A DNA stretch of 64,000 bases. Source: Maylandia zebra (Eukaryota > Chordata > Actinopteri > Cichliformes > Cichlidae). The notes beneath the pieces are model-generated. The model worked only from the letters and a program-made list of their open reading frames with translations. It made no database searches and was not told the origin of the DNA. Of this stretch, positions 61,031 to 64,000 are shown in pieces (position 1 is the first letter of the stretch; every line of letters starts with the position of its first letter). Position numbers and translations under genes: made by a program. The stretch is taken from NCBI RefSeq assembly GCF_041146795.1, contig NC_135176.1, forward strand, positions 12,768,286 to 12,832,285, in the 5' to 3' direction.

Positions 61031-63075
61031 AAGGACCCCAGCAGGGATCGAAGCAAGAAGTGCATCCGAAATTTGCGCTAACGCATGCACCAAACGTGAA
61101 CATCACTCTCTCTTTTCTCTCCAGCAAGCTCACACTCAAGCACTCATAGTCCAAAGAGACACGCACACACACACATAGCACACACAACACACACAGATAC
61201 ATACAAAAACAATCTTAAAAATCCATTCCAACTTACACTCCTTAAGACGCAGTTTCAACCGTGACCCCGTGAAAACATTCTCCCTCGAGGATACCGTGAA
61301 AAACAGCCGATGAGCTTCATATGTTGATACCATCTATTTCATTTGTACTGTATATATTCTTGTCTTGATTTCCTTTTCTTTGTGGACCCGTGTTCAGTCG
61401 TAAATATTTAGTTCCTAATTGTGAAGTATGTTAACATTCCTTGATGGTTCTCCAGTACTTTTGAGGAAGGCATTATTTACTAATGGTATATATCAAAATG
61501 AAGCTGTAAATAGATAGCACCTTAGACTTGGATCCGAATCATTTGCAGGCCTCTTGCATAGCCGACGTGAGACGATAAACACCTGCAACGGCTCGTGGCC
61601 CCTGGTTATTTTGAGGCTTCTACGGATTCAGGGAGGCTCAAAGAATTATTACAAACATATTACAAAGGGACAAAGTCCGGCGAAGTAGCTTGTTTAAAAT
61701 TTTTTTTCTTCTTCTTCTTTTTTTTTTTTTTTAATCTACAGTAGACAGTTAAAGGAACTCTTACTTTGTTTCTCTGACCAAACCAAAATATGATTCAGTT
61801 CTTAATCACTGGCAAATAAGCCTAAAATCCTTCAATAACAGAATAAATTCACTTTGAACGATCAATCAGAAGTCTCCATACTATACGGTACTCAGAATGA
61901 GTACGGTGAAAACTTCCTGCTTTGCCTTTTTGTAGTTTAGGCGAAACGATCAGTTGTATGTCTCATCAGGCTTGTATCTAAACTTTTTTGTTTCCATAGA
62001 TTTTCAAAACTACACAAATTTGATATTTATATGTAGTGATTCTGTATTGGTATTAGCCTACTGGTATTTTTAATTTTACTGTAATTACGTTGCCATTATA
62101 TTGCAATATATACTATTCTTGTGGAGTGTTTTGAGCAGGGGAGTTCATATATTTGGCTAGCAGTGTTGGAGTATGACGGCAACTCTGAAGGGGAGAGAGG
62201 GGACGGGAGATTTGTCAGGAGGAGGAGGATGTTAGTGAGACACGGGAGGAGGGTTTGCTACCTTCCTACCACTCTGATCTACTCTACTGTATTATATTTT
62301 AGTTCTTAGACTATTTTGTTAGTGTGGATTTTTTTCGTGAGAAGTGTTTGTCCAGGCATTTGCGGTAGAACAGCCCTCTGTGTGTGATAGAAGTCATATT
62401 TGTCCTGGGCCAGTAGAAAGATTCGATTAATGGGGACTCTGCTGTACCGCAGAGGGCTCCATCTCATCAGGCACTTTGGAGAGCACAGCTGAAACTCACG
62501 AGACTTAATATATTTTATATCTGTACATTCTGCCAAAGTTCACCGTATATATTTTGCAGCAGAGGTTTGAAGCAAGGCCAAAGGGAAAGAGGAGCTTATG
62601 GATGCTGACCAAGAAACTATTCCTACAGATCACTAACCAATATTTTGCTTTCAATATACCAATCCAAAATGTGAGTTAGTGGTGTTATGGTATGATTCTG
62701 TGTTTCTTTTGCATAGATTAGATTTTGTTAATTTTTTTAAGGGGAATTAGACTTCAGGAAGCTGCTTAAGCGAGAGATTGGTTGTTCCTCTACACCAAAC
62801 ACTACGGTACAAGCATGAGGCAGCCTTATCAGGAAGAGGCTTGATGAATGGAGCTTTTTGTTCAGTGAGTCACTTGGTTCACTGCACTGCCAGAGGTGGA
62901 TGTTTAGCGTGGTTGCTGGGAAAATGTGCTGTTTGTTCACCAACTTGTACATCAAGAACTATTATGTAAATATTATAAGAATTCTAAACTGAATCTTAGC
63001 CAGTGATCTGTAGGAAGGTTTGTTAAAGCCTGCTCTTTAAGCTAAGGAGATATATTTTATTCATTAAAAAACGAA
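61031..63075 (+). terminator. mink1 3' UTR with candidate poly(A) signals
   Basis: Follows the TGA at 61028-61030. It contains an impure CA repeat at about 61158-61200 and a T-rich tract at about 61698-61732. Candidate signals are AATAAA at 61842-61847 and ATTAAA near 63063-63068; either could end the transcript, so the UTR may be about 0.85 or 2.05 kb. No other gene-like signal lies inside. Confidence 0.45.
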
Positions 63076-64000
63076 GAAGGCTATCAAGACTGCAGTGTAA
63101 ATTCAGGACAGAGCGTTTAATCGAAAGTTCTATAAATAGGTGGTTAATTTTCTGAGAGTATGCGATAAATGGGCATGGAAAGCACCTTCAGCAAACATAC
63201 ATTTACAAGTATATCTCACACAGATACTTTGGTGTGCATGTAAGCCATTGAAATAGATTATATAGTACTGTATCAAAGTTGTTTTCCCCTTAAGCGAATG
63301 TGTTTTTATTCCTAAGTATCTTTTATGTGCCATGACCTACTTTTCAAACGTCTACAACTACAATCGTCCCGGAGCTCTGGCACTTGTGCTTTCTATGATC
63401 AAATCCTTATTTTTTATCAATCTGCCATGTTTACAGTTAAAGCAGTGCCTTGGACTCGGGAAGGTGAGATGCTTTTTTTGGAAGGGTTGTGAGCCCACTC
63501 CCCACCCCTATATGCCCACCCCCTCGCTCCCACCCCCAAAAATCTCTTTACTGAAATCACACGAAGAAGAGGCACAATTATATTTGCTCCCTCGTCAAGA
63601 TTAATGTCCTGTGCCAGTTAAGTGCACTTAAGTAAAATCCATATTATCTCTTAAATGGACTTTAAATGCTTTTTCTTTGTTCTTTCTTTCTTTCTGTTTT
63701 ATTTTTTGGGCAACATATATTCTAACTTCAAATAATCAGCAGACAAGAATCTATTGAGAGAATTGCAATAACAGATAAGTTAATATATGTCCAGTTAATC
63801 CAGTGTAACGTGTTGAGGATGTACTCACAGCAGGAGCCAGCATAGAGTAAAGCCATGAATATGTAGAGGAAAAAACAAAAGTTAATGTGCACACATCAAG
63901 TTAAACTGTGTGTGTATGTGTGTGTTTGTGTGTGAGTGATGTCTGCTCCTAAAAATGTAGGTTCATTCTGCACAGGTGATCTAAGCGCTTCTTTAACATG
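63076..64000. other. Downstream intergenic DNA
   Basis: AT-rich sequence with a C-rich stretch (CACCCCCTCGCTCCCACCCC, near 63517-63536) and an impure GT repeat near 63908-63940. No exon with splice context was recognised; the next gene, if near, lies beyond the window. Confidence 0.5.

Overview
The window is vertebrate nuclear DNA, almost certainly from a ray-finned (teleost, probably percomorph) fish. The genes are split by GT-AG introns, the intergenic and intronic DNA is AT-rich, and the interspersed repeats are of teleost type: Tc1-like elements with IR/DR termini, tRNA-derived SINEs, LINE tails, a hAT MITE, and long AT, GT and CA microsatellites. Three complete protein-coding genes lie head to tail on the + strand. 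No rRNA or tRNA gene, CRISPR array or prokaryote-like operon was seen.

Layout. (1) 1-2032: no gene; a decayed SINE and a candidate muscle-type promoter. (2) 2033-9959: chrne-like muscle nicotinic acetylcholine receptor epsilon subunit, 12 coding exons, 518 residues. Intron 1 is 4.8 kb and carries a hAT MITE, two LINE fragments and a 118-bp AT repeat. (3) 9960-15645: 3' UTR, then intergenic DNA with a probable non-coding first exon of the next gene. (4) 15674-29319: pld2, phospholipase D2, 24 coding exons, 962 residues, with PX, PH and two HKD motifs. Its introns hold two non-autonomous or decayed Tc1-like elements and a perfect hairpin. (5) 29320-33787: long pld2 3' UTR, then a CpG-richer promoter region. 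(6) 33788-61030: mink1, a Misshapen/GCK-IV kinase, 32 coding exons, 1300 residues, with an N-terminal kinase domain, Q/E-rich coiled coil and C-terminal CNH domain. Intron 11 contains a complete Tc1-like transposon with an uninterrupted 340-residue DD34E transposase. (7) 61031-64000: mink1 3' UTR and downstream DNA.

The same three genes (PLD2, MINK1, CHRNE) are neighbours on human 17p13, so the block is an old conserved linkage. That linkage, together with sequence, supports calling the receptor epsilon rather than gamma. The genes do not form a pathway: one is a muscle synapse channel, one a lipid-signalling enzyme and one a stress/cytoskeleton kinase.

Exon borders were placed by hand from splice consensus, phase continuity and remembered similarity to the human proteins. 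All 68 coding exons join without a frame break. Nothing here looks like an undescribed biological system. The items most worth a second look are the intact Tc1 copy, a CFTR-like (TG)n splice acceptor in mink1, a 53-nt intron and a 15-nt microexon in pld2, two TNIK/MAP4K4-type exons in mink1, and two perfect hairpins.
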